Shown: positions 44,242 through 53,902, numbered from the stretch's first letter. The stretch is DNA of 64,000 nt from Lachnospiraceae bacterium (GCA_018384375.1 JAHAYJ010000032.1:115603-179602); one strand, 5' to 3'. The notes: generated by a model not told the origin, from the sequence alone. A program made the numbers and translations.

Positions 44242-46866
44242 ATGAAACCAATCCGTTTAATTATCTGTGGCTGGGGACCCTATCGGGGAAAACAGGAAAT
44301 TGATTTTACCGCACTTAACAGGCGGGGGCTGTTCCTGATTGCGGGACCGACCGGCGCCGGTAAAACTACAATTTTTGATGCACTTACCTATGCGCTTTAT
44401 GGGAATATGAGTGGCGAAATGCGTGAAAAAAACAGTGTCCGCAGTGACTTTGCAGACGTGGATACTCCTACCTATGTTGAACTTGTCATGACCCATGGCG
44501 GCGGAGAATACAAAATATACAGGAACCCGGAATATCTTCGCCCCAGAAAGAGAGCGGAGGGCTTTACCAAGGAAAAGGAGAAGGCAGTTCTGACGGAGCC
44601 GGACGGAACGATTCTTCAGGGTAGCAGTGAAGTGACAAGGCGTATCCAGGAGCTTTTGCGCCTGGATTACCGTCAGTTTAAACAGTTATCCATGATCGCA
44701 CAGGGAGAATTTGCGCGTCTCCTCTCTGCACCTCCGACAGAGAAAACGCGCATTTTCAGAGAAATTTTTGGAACCGATCTGTATGAAAAAATGGCAGTAA
44801 CACTAAAAGGAAAAGCTTCCGCTGCGTACAGGCAGGTTATGGAATGCCGCCATAAAATGGATGAGGATATCGATCTGATCACCCGGGACTGCGCTTTTGA
44901 TGAGGAACAGGACCGGAAGTGGCAGGAACTGACTTCCACGGGAAGCTATTATTATGAGGGGATCATTGATTTTCTGAAAGCGGAGGCGGCGGACAGCCGG
45001 AAAAGCTGGGAAAGCAGCCTGAAGGCTCATGCCAAGAAGGAGGAGGAGGTGCAGCTTTGCGCGGGAAGACTGGCTAAAGCGCAGCGTGTACAGAGCCTGT
45101 TTGAAAAGCTGGAAAAGGAAACGGAGAAAAGAAGCCGCTTGAAGGAACAAGAGGGAGAAATGGAAGAGGCGGAAAGGAAACTCCGTGTGCAGGAGGCTGC
45201 AGCAGGCCTTCAGGCCGATGAACAGCGAGTGAAGACTGCGGAGGAATATACTGATCGTCTGGAGAAGCTGATTGCGGAAGCCAAAAAGGAGATTGCGGAA
45301 CTGAGCGGGCAAAAGAGCCGGGAAGAGAGCTTCTATCAGAAGAGAGATGAAATCAAGGCGGCTTATGAGATTGAAAACAACAGGAGAAATGTAATCGGAC
45401 AACTGAGGAAGCTGCAAGCTGCCTGCACCGATACGGAAGAAGAGTTATGTAAACTACAAGAGGCTTATCTTTCTGCAGAGCAGGAGGAGGAAAAGAAAAA
45501 AGTTGTTTTTGAGCAGGCACAGAAAACCTATCGCCATTGTATTGCCGGAATTCTTGGCGAGGAGCTTTCGGAGGGAATACCCTGTCCGGTATGCGGTTCC
45601 GTTCATCACCCAAATCCTGCCGTAAGAGATCAGGCAGTACCGGATGAAAAACAGGTCAGAAATTTGAAAAGCATCTATGAGGAAAAGCAGAAAATCAGAA
45701 TCGAGCTTCATGGGAAGACGGCAGCCTGCGCGGCAAAGCGTGAGGAGATCAGGAAACAGATAGAGGAGCTTGCATATGAAACAGACCGTCTTGACAATAT
45801 ACAGAGCAAAATTACCGCTTCAGCCAGAAGCTATGCTGCAGAGAATCCCGAAGAGCAGTTTTCGGAGCAGCTTGCCGGTTATGAGAAACGCCTGGCGGTT
45901 CTGTCAGAAAAAGAAAAGAAATTGAAGGAACAGGAAGAGGAGCTTGCCGGGAAAAGAGAAAGCTGTCAGGAACTGCTAAAGGCTTTTACGGATCAAAGAA
46001 GAAAAGCAGGATTTAAACGGGAAGAGGACTATAAAAAGGCGCTTGTGAGTGAGCAGGAGAGGAGAATGCTGCGGGAAAGAATTCAGGAATACCGGCAGAA
46101 TTGCCGGGCCAATGAAGAACTGGTGCGCCATCTGGAGGAAGAAACAGCAAATACACAAAGAGAAGATGGTTCTATGCTGGAGGGATTGCTGAAGGAGCTG
46201 AATGAGCAGAAGGGCCGGTTGTTTGAGGAACAGATGAAACTCGGCAACCGCGTGAGAAGCGTTGAGATGGGCCTGCAATCCCTAAAGGAAAAGAGGGAGC
46301 TTCTGGTACAATGGATGGCAGATTACAGTCTTTTGAAGGATTTGGATGATGCCGCAAACGGAAATAATAAGAAAAGGTTGGTTTTTGAGCAGTATGTGCT
46401 TGCCTCCTATTTTGAGCATATTTTGAGTGCGGCAAATATAAGACTCCGGATGATGAGCGGCGGCAGATATGAGCTGCGACGGGTCAGCCAGGTCAGCGAC
46501 GGAAGAAGCAAGGATAACCTGGAAATCGAGGTGCTGGATTACTACACGGGAAAATATCGTTCTGTCAAAACTCTTTCGGGAGGAGAAAGCTTTAAGGCAT
46601 CCCTGGCACTAGCCCTGGGAATGAGTGATGTGGTTCAGGCAACCAGTGGCGGGATCCGGGTGGAGGCACTCTTTATCGATGAGGGTTTTGGAAGCCTTGA
46701 TGGCGAATCGGTGGAGCAGGCATGCCTTACGCTGCAAAGCCTGGTGGAGAAGGACAGACTTATCGGTATTATTTCCCATGTACCTGAGCTTGCGGAAAAA
46801 ATTGAGAGTCAGGTCCTGATTCATAAAACAAGTACTGGAAGCAGCATTGAAGTTATGGTATCCTAA
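44242..46866 (+). CDS. sbcC: Exonuclease SbcCD subunit C (Rad50-like ATPase)
   Basis: 874 aa, an SMC-like protein. Walker A GPTGAGKTTIFDALTYALYG lies near residue 36. Two long coiled coils flank the zinc hook CPVCGSVHHP (about residue 450). The C-terminal signature LSGGESFKASLALALGMSD and Walker B ALFIDEGFGSLD complete the ATPase head. It dimerises through the hook and positions SbcD on DNA ends. It starts 11 bp after sbcD. Confidence 0.96.
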   Translation: MKPIRLIICGWGPYRGKQEIDFTALNRRGLFLIAGPTGAGKTTIFDALTYALYGNMSGEMREKNSVRSDFADVDTPTYVELVMTHGGGEYKIYRNPEYLRPRKRAEGFTKEKEKAVLTEPDGTILQGSSEVTRRIQELLRLDYRQFKQLSMIAQGEFARLLSAPPTEKTRIFREIFGTDLYEKMAVTLKGKASAAYRQVMECRHKMDEDIDLITRDCAFDEEQDRKWQELTSTGSYYYEGIIDFLKAEAADSRKSWESSLKAHAKKEEEVQLCAGRLAKAQRVQSLFEKLEKETEKRSRLKEQEGEMEEAERKLRVQEAAAGLQADEQRVKTAEEYTDRLEKLIAEAKKEIAELSGQKSREESFYQKRDEIKAAYEIENNRRNVIGQLRKLQAACTDTEEELCKLQEAYLSAEQEEEKKKVVFEQAQKTYRHCIAGILGEELSEGIPCPVCGSVHHPNPAVRDQAVPDEKQVRNLKSIYEEKQKIRIELHGKTAACAAKREEIRKQIEELAYETDRLDNIQSKITASARSYAAENPEEQFSEQLAGYEKRLAVLSEKEKKLKEQEEELAGKRESCQELLKAFTDQRRKAGFKREEDYKKALVSEQERRMLRERIQEYRQNCRANEELVRHLEEETANTQREDGSMLEGLLKELNEQKGRLFEEQMKLGNRVRSVEMGLQSLKEKRELLVQWMADYSLLKDLDDAANGNNKKRLVFEQYVLASYFEHILSAANIRLRMMSGGRYELRRVSQVSDGRSKDNLEIEVLDYYTGKYRSVKTLSGGESFKASLALALGMSDVVQATSGGIRVEALFIDEGFGSLDGESVEQACLTLQSLVEKDRLIGIISHVPELAEKIESQVLIHKTSTGSSIEVMVS

Positions 46867-46931
46867 TAAATAGCGGACGTAATAAGAAATTATAACCAGA
46901 TAAAATATTGCAGTAGCAAATGGAGGAAGTT

Positions 46932-48329
46932 ATGCAGAATCAATTTGATGTGATCATTATAGGTGCAGGACCGGGTGGTATTTTTTGCGCTTATGAGCTG
47001 ATGGATAAAAAGAAGGATTTGCGGGTATTAATGATAGAAAAGGGGCGTTCCATTGAGAAGAGACAGTGCCCGAAAAGAACGACCAAGCAGTGCGTGGGCT
47101 GTAAGCCCTGCTCTATTACAACAGGCTTTGCAGGTGCAGGTGCCTTTTCTGACGGGAAGCTTTCTCTTTCACCGGATGTAGGAGGAAATCTGCCTTCTAT
47201 CCTTGGTTATGATGAAACCAAAAAGCTGATCAAGGAATCCGACGATATCTATTTGAAATTTGGTGCGGATACCAGTGTATACGGAATCGACAAGCAGGCA
47301 GAGATCAGGGAAATCAGAAGAAAGGCGATCAATGCAAACTTAAAGCTTGTTGAGTGTCCCATCCGCCATCTCGGAACGGAGGAAGGGTATAAGATCTATG
47401 AAAAGCTGCAGCATCATCTGGAAGAACAGGGAGTTACCCTGCTGTTTAATACCATGGTGGAGGAGATCCTTGTAGAGAACGGAACTGCGAAGGGAGTCAG
47501 GACAGACAAGGGAGAAATGTTCTATGCAGGAGAAATTGTCAGTGCCGTGGGAAGAGAGGGTGCTGATTGGTTTAAGGATAAGTGTGGGGAAATCGGAATT
47601 GAAACCACACCCGGCACGGTAGATATCGGTGTCCGTGTGGAGGTCCGCGATGAAGTCATGCAGTTTTTAAATGAGAATCTGTACGAGGCAAAGCTGATTT
47701 ATCATACCCCTACCTTTGATGATAAGGTAAGGACCTTCTGTACCAATCCTTCCGGAGAGGTGGCAACGGAATATTATGAGGGTGGCCTTGCGGTGGTGAA
47801 CGGGCACGCATATAAGTCCAAGGACTTTAAAACAGACAATACCAATTTTGCGATTCTCGTCAGCAAGAATTTTACCAAACCCTTTAAGACTCCCATTGAA
47901 TATGGGAAGCATATTGCGCAGCTTTCCAATATGCTTTGCGGAGGGAAAATTCTGGTACAGACCTTTGGCGATTTCAGGAGAGGCAGAAGAACAACGGAGG
48001 AGAGACTTTGCCGGAACAATCTGCTCCCGACCTTAAAGGATGCTGTCCCGGGTGATCTTTCCCTGGTATTTCCGCACAGGATTATGGTTGATATTGAGGA
48101 GATGCTGTTTGCACTGGATAAGATTACACCCGGAATTGCGGCAGATGAAACATTGCTCTATGGGGTGGAGGTAAAATTCTATTCCAACAAAGTGATCGTC
48201 AATCAGGAATTTGAGACCAGTATTAAAGGGCTTAGAGCAATCGGGGACGGAGCCGGCGTGACAAGAGGACTTCAGCAGGCATCGGCAAACGGGATCAGTG
48301 TTGCCAGAAGCATCCTGAAGAATCTGTAA
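46932..48329 (+). CDS. FAD-dependent oxidoreductase-like protein (COG2509)
   Basis: 465 aa from ATG 46932, six bases after GGAGG; the Met at 46920 is too close to that site. The dinucleotide-binding motif is DVIIIGAGPGGIFCAYEL. Further family blocks are TTGFAGAGAFSDGKLSLSPDVGG, VDIGVRVEVRDEVM, GEVATEYYEGGLAVVNGHAY and GDGAGVTRGLQQASANGISVARSI. Cysteines in CPKRTTKQCVGCKPCS may form a disulphide or a metal site. This is a conserved bacterial flavoprotein family whose reaction is not known. Confidence 0.88.
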   Translation: MQNQFDVIIIGAGPGGIFCAYELMDKKKDLRVLMIEKGRSIEKRQCPKRTTKQCVGCKPCSITTGFAGAGAFSDGKLSLSPDVGGNLPSILGYDETKKLIKESDDIYLKFGADTSVYGIDKQAEIREIRRKAINANLKLVECPIRHLGTEEGYKIYEKLQHHLEEQGVTLLFNTMVEEILVENGTAKGVRTDKGEMFYAGEIVSAVGREGADWFKDKCGEIGIETTPGTVDIGVRVEVRDEVMQFLNENLYEAKLIYHTPTFDDKVRTFCTNPSGEVATEYYEGGLAVVNGHAYKSKDFKTDNTNFAILVSKNFTKPFKTPIEYGKHIAQLSNMLCGGKILVQTFGDFRRGRRTTEERLCRNNLLPTLKDAVPGDLSLVFPHRIMVDIEEMLFALDKITPGIAADETLLYGVEVKFYSNKVIVNQEFETSIKGLRAIGDGAGVTRGLQQASANGISVARSILKNL

Positions 48330-48355
48330 AGGGCGGACCGATAAAAGAGGTTAGC

Positions 48356-49411
48356 ATGAAAAGCAGAAAGAGATTGACTACAGCAGTTATAGGCTTCCTA
48401 TTGACAGCCTTGCTATGCGGATGCCAAAGCAGGCTCTCAGACACGAAGCTGGTGCTTTACACGGGATTTAAAGAGAATGAGGTGTTTCGGATTGAAACTA
48501 TTTCATGTATGCTGCCGGAGGTTCTGGTGTATCTTACCAATACACAGAACCAGTATGAAAGCGTATTTGGAGAGGAAATCTGGGATACGGAATTGAATGG
48601 TGTGACTTTTGAGGAGAATGTCAAAGAAACGGTGCTTGCCAATCTGGCACAGATCAAGACGATGAATCTGCTGGCAGGGAAGCACGGTGTGACGCTGGAT
48701 TCAGGAGAGCTTGAAACGGTAGAGGAAGCGGCAGCCGTTTACTATGGGTCTTTGAATGAGGCGGAACGCCAGGCAATGCTGGTGGATCAGGAAACCATTG
48801 AAGGCTTATATGCAGAATTTGCGCTTGCAAATAAGGTATATGAATACATTATTAAGGACATTAATCCTGAGATCAGCGATGATGAGGCGAGGACCATCAC
48901 CGTACAGTATATTCAGCTCAAAACCTATGCAATGGACGGAACCGGCAAAAAAATTGAATATTCTGATATTGCCAGGGAAGATACCTTAGTGACCATGCAG
49001 GAAATATTGGAAATGGCAAGGGAAGAGGGCAGTGATTTTGAAGAACTGGTATTGAATTACAGTGAGGGAGAAAAGGGCAGCTATTCCTTTGGCAAAGGAG
49101 AGGAAGATCCTGTTTTTGAAGAAGCTGCTTTCAATTTGGAGACGGGAGAGATCAGCGATATTGTCGAAACGCAGGAAGGCTACTATATTATCAAATGCAT
49201 CAATACCTTTAACCGTGAGGAGACAGATGCGAATAAGATCAAGATTGTGGAGGAGAGAAGAGAGGAAGTTTTTGGACAGGAGTATGATGCTTTTGTCAAA
49301 TCACTTACAAGAACCCTCAATGATTCCCTTTGGGAGAAAATTACATTTATTGATGATCAGGATGTGAAAACCAGCGATTTTTTTGATGTTTATAATCAAT
49401 ATTTTAGTTAA
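48356..49411 (+). CDS. Peptidyl-prolyl isomerase lipoprotein, PrsA-like
   Basis: 351 aa. Signal peptide with lipobox LTALLCGCQS. N-terminal SurA/PrsA-type helical chaperone region (about residues 30-170), then a parvulin-like domain with EEGSDFEELVLNYSEGEKGSYSFGKGEEDPVFEEAAFNLETGEISDIVETQEGYYIIKC. It should fold secreted proteins outside the membrane. The parvulin domain is somewhat degenerate, so catalytic activity is uncertain. No obvious strong terminator follows; an AAATGCC/GGCGTTT repeat at about 49445-49468 is weak. Confidence 0.88.
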   Translation: MKSRKRLTTAVIGFLLTALLCGCQSRLSDTKLVLYTGFKENEVFRIETISCMLPEVLVYLTNTQNQYESVFGEEIWDTELNGVTFEENVKETVLANLAQIKTMNLLAGKHGVTLDSGELETVEEAAAVYYGSLNEAERQAMLVDQETIEGLYAEFALANKVYEYIIKDINPEISDDEARTITVQYIQLKTYAMDGTGKKIEYSDIAREDTLVTMQEILEMAREEGSDFEELVLNYSEGEKGSYSFGKGEEDPVFEEAAFNLETGEISDIVETQEGYYIIKCINTFNREETDANKIKIVEERREEVFGQEYDAFVKSLTRTLNDSLWEKITFIDDQDVKTSDFFDVYNQYFS

Positions 49412-49477
49412 AACAGTCAGTTAATAAAAATTTTAGATTTATAAAATGCCCTATTTTCAGGCGTTTCAAGAGAATTG

Positions 49478-49504
49478 TTAGCACTCATACAAAATGAGTG
49501 CTAA
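49478..49504 (+). promoter_or_regulatory. CIRCE operator (HrcA binding site)
   Basis: TTAGCACTC-N9-GAGTGCTAA, a perfect match to the consensus. It lies 7 bp upstream of the -35 of the htpG promoter TTGACT-17-TACACT (49512-49540). HrcA should repress htpG in the absence of heat stress. Confidence 0.97.
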
Positions 49505-49511
49505 TTTTATC

Positions 49512-49540
49512 TTGACTTTTACAGAAAAGAGAACTACACT
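49512..49540 (+). promoter_or_regulatory. htpG promoter
   Basis: TTGACT, 17-bp spacer, TACACT, just downstream of CIRCE. Confidence 0.75.
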
Positions 49541-49593
49541 TTATTTTAGTTCATCAAAACACACGAAAAGGATTGAAAAAGGAGTGATTTATC

Positions 49594-51690
49594 GTGGCAG
49601 AAAAACACGGAAGCTTATCGATTAACAGTGAGAACATATTTCCGATTATTAAGAAATGGCTGTATTCGGATCATGACATTTTTTTCAGAGAACTGATCTC
49701 CAATGGATGTGATGCGATCACGAAACTGAAAAAACTGGATATGATGGGTGAGTATGCCCTCCCGGAGGATTTCAAAGGGAAAATTCAGGTTCTGGTGAAT
49801 CCGGAAGAGAAAACACTGAAATTTATCGATAACGGCATTGGTATGACAGCGGATGAAGTAGAAGAATATATCAATCAGATTGCTTTCTCCGGTGCCACAG
49901 ATTTTATTGCAAAGTATAAGGATAAGACCAACGAGGATCAGATTATCGGTCATTTCGGACTTGGCTTTTATTCGGCGTTCATGGTAGCTGACGAAGTGCA
50001 TATTGACACACTTTCCTGGCAGGAGGGTGCAAAACCGGTACATTGGGAATGTGACGGCGGCACGGAGTTTGACATGAAGGAAGGTGACAGGGCTGAGGTC
50101 GGCACCACGATTACTTTGTTTCTGAATGAAGATGTGTTGGAATTCTGTAATGAATATAGAGCAAGAGAGGTTATTAAAAAATACTGCTCCTTCATGCCGA
50201 TAGAGATTTATCTCTCTAAGGAAAATACTACGGAAACGCAGATCATTGATGCGGATGAAAAGCTGGATACCGACACGGTGGTAGAGGAGATCAAGCCGGA
50301 GAAGGAAGAGGATAAGCCCAGGGTTAAGATTGTAAAGCGTCCCGAGCTGTTAAATGAGACAAATCCTCTCTGGATGAAGCATCCGAATGAGTGCACGAGG
50401 GAAGAGTACCTGGAATTCTACCGGAAGGTATTTCAGGACTACAAGGAGCCGCTGTTCTGGATCCATCTGAACATGGATTATCCTTTTAACCTGAAGGGTA
50501 TTTTATACTTCCCTAAGATCAATATGGAATATGAATCCATTGAAGGCGTGATCAAGCTGTACAATAATCAGGTATTTATTGCAGATAATATTAAAGAAGT
50601 AATTCCTGAATTCCTGATGCTGCTTAAGGGTGTCATTGACTGCCCTGATCTGCCGCTTAACGTATCAAGAAGTGCATTGCAGAATGACGGCTTTGTAAAG
50701 AAGATTTCCGATTACATTACCAAGAAGGTGGCAGATAAGCTTTCCGGAATGTGTAAGACAGAAAAGGAAGAATATGATAAATACTGGGATGACATCAGTC
50801 CTTTTATCAAATTTGGATGCCTGAAGGATGACAAGTTCTGCGAAAAGATGACAGATTATATTCTGTTTAAGAATCTGGATGGCAAATATCTGACCCTCCC
50901 CGAATGTCTTGAGGTAAATAAGACAGACCCGGATGAAATTGCTGAAGAAAACGGCGAGAAGGAGACAGAGGGAGAAACAGAGGCGGAGGTCGTTGATGCC
51001 GACGGCAATGTGGTTAGCGGCAATGAGGCTGCCGGAGAGACAGAGGAAGCTGCCGAAGAAGGAGAAGAGGAAAAGAAGGAAAAGGTTATCTATTATGTGA
51101 CCGATGAAAAGCAGCAGAGCCAGTACATTAACATGTTTAAGGCAGCTAAGATGGATGCTGTGATTCTGACCCATAACATTGACCAGCCCTTCATTTCCCA
51201 GCTGGAAGCAAAGAATGAGGGAATCAAATTCCAGAGAATTGATGCGGATCTTACCGATACCTTCAGATCAAAGACCAGCAAAAAGGCGGAAAAGGAACTG
51301 GAGGAAGCGGCCCAGTCCATCAGTAAGGTGATGAAGAAAGCGTTAAAGAAGGATAAGATCACGGTCAAGGTGGAAAAACTGAAAAACAAGAAGATTTCTT
51401 CCATGATCACGCTTTCCGAGGAAAGCCGGAGAATGCAGGATATGATGAAGATGTACTCCATGTCGGGAATGGATATGGGGGGCTTTGGCAGGGAAGGCGA
51501 AACACTGATCCTGAATGCAAACCATCCGTTAGTACAGTACATCATGGAGCATACAGATGGCAGCAATGTGGAAATGATCTGTGAGCAGCTTTATGATCTG
51601 GCTCTTTTGCAGCATGCACCGCTTGAGCCGGAGGCTATGAGCAAGTTTGTGGCAAGAAGCAATGACATTATGATGCTGCTGACAAAATAA
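49594..51690 (+). CDS. htpG: Chaperone HtpG (Hsp90)
   Basis: 698 aa. GHKL ATPase domain: FFRELISNGCDAITKL, IDNGIGMT, GHFGLGFYSAFMVAD. Middle domain: LPLNVSRSALQND and NPLWMKHPNECTREEYLEFYR. The C-terminal dimerisation domain follows. It is about 70 aa longer than E. coli HtpG (624 aa), mainly because of an acidic segment at about residues 445-500 (EENGEKETEGETEAEVVDAD ... EEAAEEGEEEKKEK) before the C-terminal part. Control by CIRCE makes it a class I heat-shock gene here. RBS AAGGAGTG. Confidence 0.97.
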   Translation: MAEKHGSLSINSENIFPIIKKWLYSDHDIFFRELISNGCDAITKLKKLDMMGEYALPEDFKGKIQVLVNPEEKTLKFIDNGIGMTADEVEEYINQIAFSGATDFIAKYKDKTNEDQIIGHFGLGFYSAFMVADEVHIDTLSWQEGAKPVHWECDGGTEFDMKEGDRAEVGTTITLFLNEDVLEFCNEYRAREVIKKYCSFMPIEIYLSKENTTETQIIDADEKLDTDTVVEEIKPEKEEDKPRVKIVKRPELLNETNPLWMKHPNECTREEYLEFYRKVFQDYKEPLFWIHLNMDYPFNLKGILYFPKINMEYESIEGVIKLYNNQVFIADNIKEVIPEFLMLLKGVIDCPDLPLNVSRSALQNDGFVKKISDYITKKVADKLSGMCKTEKEEYDKYWDDISPFIKFGCLKDDKFCEKMTDYILFKNLDGKYLTLPECLEVNKTDPDEIAEENGEKETEGETEAEVVDADGNVVSGNEAAGETEEAAEEGEEEKKEKVIYYVTDEKQQSQYINMFKAAKMDAVILTHNIDQPFISQLEAKNEGIKFQRIDADLTDTFRSKTSKKAEKELEEAAQSISKVMKKALKKDKITVKVEKLKNKKISSMITLSEESRRMQDMMKMYSMSGMDMGGFGREGETLILNANHPLVQYIMEHTDGSNVEMICEQLYDLALLQHAPLEPEAMSKFVARSNDIMMLLTK

Positions 51691-51735
51691 GTCGGGAATG
51701 GCCGGAAGGCGGTCCGTGAAACAGAACCATTTTGG

Positions 51736-51780
51736 ATACCTCTGCATAGGATACGATAAGTATATTTGCAGAGGTATTTT
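51736..51780 (+). terminator. Hairpin downstream of htpG that includes the next gene's ribosome site
   Basis: ATACCTCTGCA and TGCAGAGGTAT are perfectly complementary (11 bp), with an inner ATAC/GTAT stem, and are followed by TTTT. The 3' arm contains GCAGAGG, the likely Shine-Dalgarno of the split gene starting at 51782. It can end htpG transcripts or hide that site. Confidence 0.65.
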
Positions 51781-51781
51781 T

Positions 51782-52468
51782 ATGCCTGAAAGCAGTTTGC
51801 GCAGTGCCCAGACAGATTACAGTTATACGGGAAAACTGCAGATTAATGTGACATCTACCTTGGGTCTCATTCCGATTCAGGGGGCAACCGTGACCATTTC
51901 CTACACAGGCGTTCCGGATGTGACAATTGAAAGAATAAATACCGATTCTTCCGGTCAGACGGAAGTGATCGATCTGCCGGCACCACCCCTTGCATACAGC
52001 CTGGAGCCTGTAGATCAGCGTCCATATTCGGAGTACAATATTCAGGTGGAGGCTCCGGGATATGAGCCGGTTCTTGTTTCCGGTACAGAGATCCTGCCGG
52101 ATGTGACGGCGGTTCAGCCGATACAGATGATACCGCAGGAGACAGCAACGGAAGGGGAGGAGTCCATTGTGATTCCGGATCACACTCTTTATGGGGAGTA
52201 TCCGCCCAAGATTCCGGAGGATGAGATCAAGCCCATGAATGAAAGCGGCGAGATCGTTTTAAGCCGTGTAGTGATACCGGAATATGTGATTGTGCACGAT
52301 GGCGTTCCGGATGATTCTTCCGCTCCCAATTATTATGTGAAATACAGGGATTACATCAAGAATGTGGTATCCTCAGAGATTTATGCGACCTGGCCCGAAA
52401 ACGCGATTTATGCCAATACACTGGCGATCATGTCCTTTACGCTAAACAGGGTATATACGGAGTGGTGA
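51782..52468 (+). pseudogene. 5' part of a SpoIID-like/peptidoglycan-binding protein, interrupted by an element
   Basis: ATG 51782 gives 228 codons, from MPESSLRSAQTDYSYTG through an extracellular beta-type domain (LQINVTSTLGLIPIQGATVTISY), a Pro/Glu-rich linker, and the start of a SpoIID-like catalytic region (YIKNVVSSEIYATWPENAIYANTLAIMSFTLNRVYTEW). It then hits TGA made by element DNA. The missing part lies at 60179-60757 in the same orientation. Joining TGG (52463-52465) to TAC (60179-60181) restores a continuous 420-aa protein. Such proteins trim peptidoglycan; the SpoIID family works in engulfment, so a sporulation role is likely (inference). In its present state it makes at most a truncated protein. 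Confidence 0.9.
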
Positions 52469-52486
52469 CAAAGCCAATGGATTTAA
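52447..52486 (+). other. Left attachment site (attL)
   Basis: Gene side GTATATACGGAGTG, core GT at 52465-52466, element side GACAAAGCCAATGG. The only bases shared with the right junction around the crossover are GT. Confidence 0.85.
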
Positions 52487-52496
52487 GGGAACGTTC

Positions 52497-52525
52497 TTGA
52501 TTTGCGCCAGGAAAGCTGATATAAT
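52497..52525 (+). promoter_or_regulatory. Promoter of the BMP lipoprotein gene
   Basis: TTGATT, 17-bp spacer, TATAAT, starting 31 bp inside the element's left end. Confidence 0.75.
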
Positions 52526-52572
52526 AACTAAATATTTATAAGATACATTTACAATTTTAAGGAGGAACGAAA

Positions 52573-53748
52573 ATGAAAAAGGTATTATCTCTTGTTCTTG
52601 TGCTCTGCATGGTATGTTCTCTGTGCGCGTGCGGGAATTCCGCTTCCAAAGGGGGAGCAGATTACAAGGTGGCAATGATCACTGACTACGGTGACATCAC
52701 AGACCAGTCCTTTAATCAGACAACCTATGAAGCTTGTAAGAAATTCTGTGAGGATAACAGTCTTGAATTCACATACTACAAGCCTGCCGGTGACAACACA
52801 GCAGACCGTGTTGCTATGGTAGATAAGGCTGTTGACGAGGGCTATAATGTCATCGTAATGCCCGGATATGCGTTCGGCGGTACCATCGTTGAGGCAGCAG
52901 GCGAATATCCCGATGTGAAGTTCATTGCACTTGATGTTGCAGCAGGCGATATCCTTGAGGCCGGTGTTGCAGCAAAGGGTGGTACATATGATTACAATCC
53001 TGATAACTGGGATGTAAAGGAATACTATCATTCCGATAATGTATACTGCGCGATCTTCCAGGAGGAACTCAGCGGATATATGGCTGGCTATGCAGCAGTT
53101 AAGCTTGGCTACACAAAGCTTGGCTTCCTGGGTGGTATGGCAGTTCCTGCTGTTATCAGATACGGTTACGGTTTTGTACAGGGTGCTGACGCTGCAGCAG
53201 CAGAGCTTGGCATTACAACAGAGATGAAGTATGCGTATGGTAACCAGTTCTATGGAGATGCTGATATCACAGCAGCTGTAGATACCTGGTGTGCAGCCGG
53301 AACAGAAGTAGTATTTGCATGCGGCGGCGGTATCTACACATCAGCAGCTGAGGCAGCCCAGAAGACAGGCGGCAAGGTAATCGGTGTTGACGTTGATCAG
53401 GCCGGTATCATCGATGGCTCCTACGGTGAGGGTATGACAGTTACCTCTGCTATGAAGGGTCTTTATCCTGCAACCTACGATGCACTGAAGGATATTGTTG
53501 TGAATGGAAAGTGGGCTGATTATGCAGGAAAGATCACTACACTGGGAATGATTTCCGGAGATGATCCGGAGGCAAACTATGTTCAGATTCCTATGGAGTC
53601 TACCCAGTGGTCAGATGCCTTCTCACAGGATGACTATAAGAAGCTTGTTTCTGATATGTTTGCCGGAACTGTAAAGGTATCAAACGATATCAGTGCAGAA
53701 CCTGCTACAACAAACTGTAATGTAGAATATTTAGGAAATCTGAAGTAA
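52573..53748 (+). CDS. BMP-family nucleoside-binding lipoprotein
   Basis: 391 aa. Signal peptide with lipobox CSLCACG. The Bmp/PnrA domain follows: VAMITDYGDITDQSFNQTTYEACKKFCED, GYNVIVMPGYAFGGTIVEAAGEYPDVKFIALDV, GYMAGYAAVKLGYTKLGFLGGMAVPAVIRYGYGFVQGAD, and VIGVDVDQ. Family members bind purine or pyrimidine nucleosides (PnrA, NupN). It is followed by a terminator, then the transporter genes with their own promoter. RBS AAGGAGG. It is the first gene of the element. Confidence 0.92.
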   Translation: MKKVLSLVLVLCMVCSLCACGNSASKGGADYKVAMITDYGDITDQSFNQTTYEACKKFCEDNSLEFTYYKPAGDNTADRVAMVDKAVDEGYNVIVMPGYAFGGTIVEAAGEYPDVKFIALDVAAGDILEAGVAAKGGTYDYNPDNWDVKEYYHSDNVYCAIFQEELSGYMAGYAAVKLGYTKLGFLGGMAVPAVIRYGYGFVQGADAAAAELGITTEMKYAYGNQFYGDADITAAVDTWCAAGTEVVFACGGGIYTSAAEAAQKTGGKVIGVDVDQAGIIDGSYGEGMTVTSAMKGLYPATYDALKDIVVNGKWADYAGKITTLGMISGDDPEANYVQIPMESTQWSDAFSQDDYKKLVSDMFAGTVKVSNDISAEPATTNCNVEYLGNLK

Positions 53749-53776
53749 TTTCAGAATGAGATAATAAGCTTACTTA

Positions 53777-53808
53777 AGAGCAGACGGCGAAGGCTGTCTG
53801 CTCTTTTT
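53777..53808 (+). terminator. Intrinsic terminator after the BMP gene
   Basis: AGAGCAGACGGC and GCTGTCTGCTCT (one G-U) around GAAG, with a T run. Confidence 0.9.
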
Positions 53809-53829
53809 GACACTTGCGGCATATTTGCT

Positions 53830-53858
53830 TTGAATTACACGGATTCCTATAGTATAAT
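53830..53858 (+). promoter_or_regulatory. Promoter of the nucleoside ABC importer genes
   Basis: TTGAAT, 17-bp spacer, TATAAT. Confidence 0.8.
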
Positions 53859-53902
53859 ACTTTGGAACAGAAAATAAACTCAGTGAAAGTGAGGGGGAAA
53901 AT

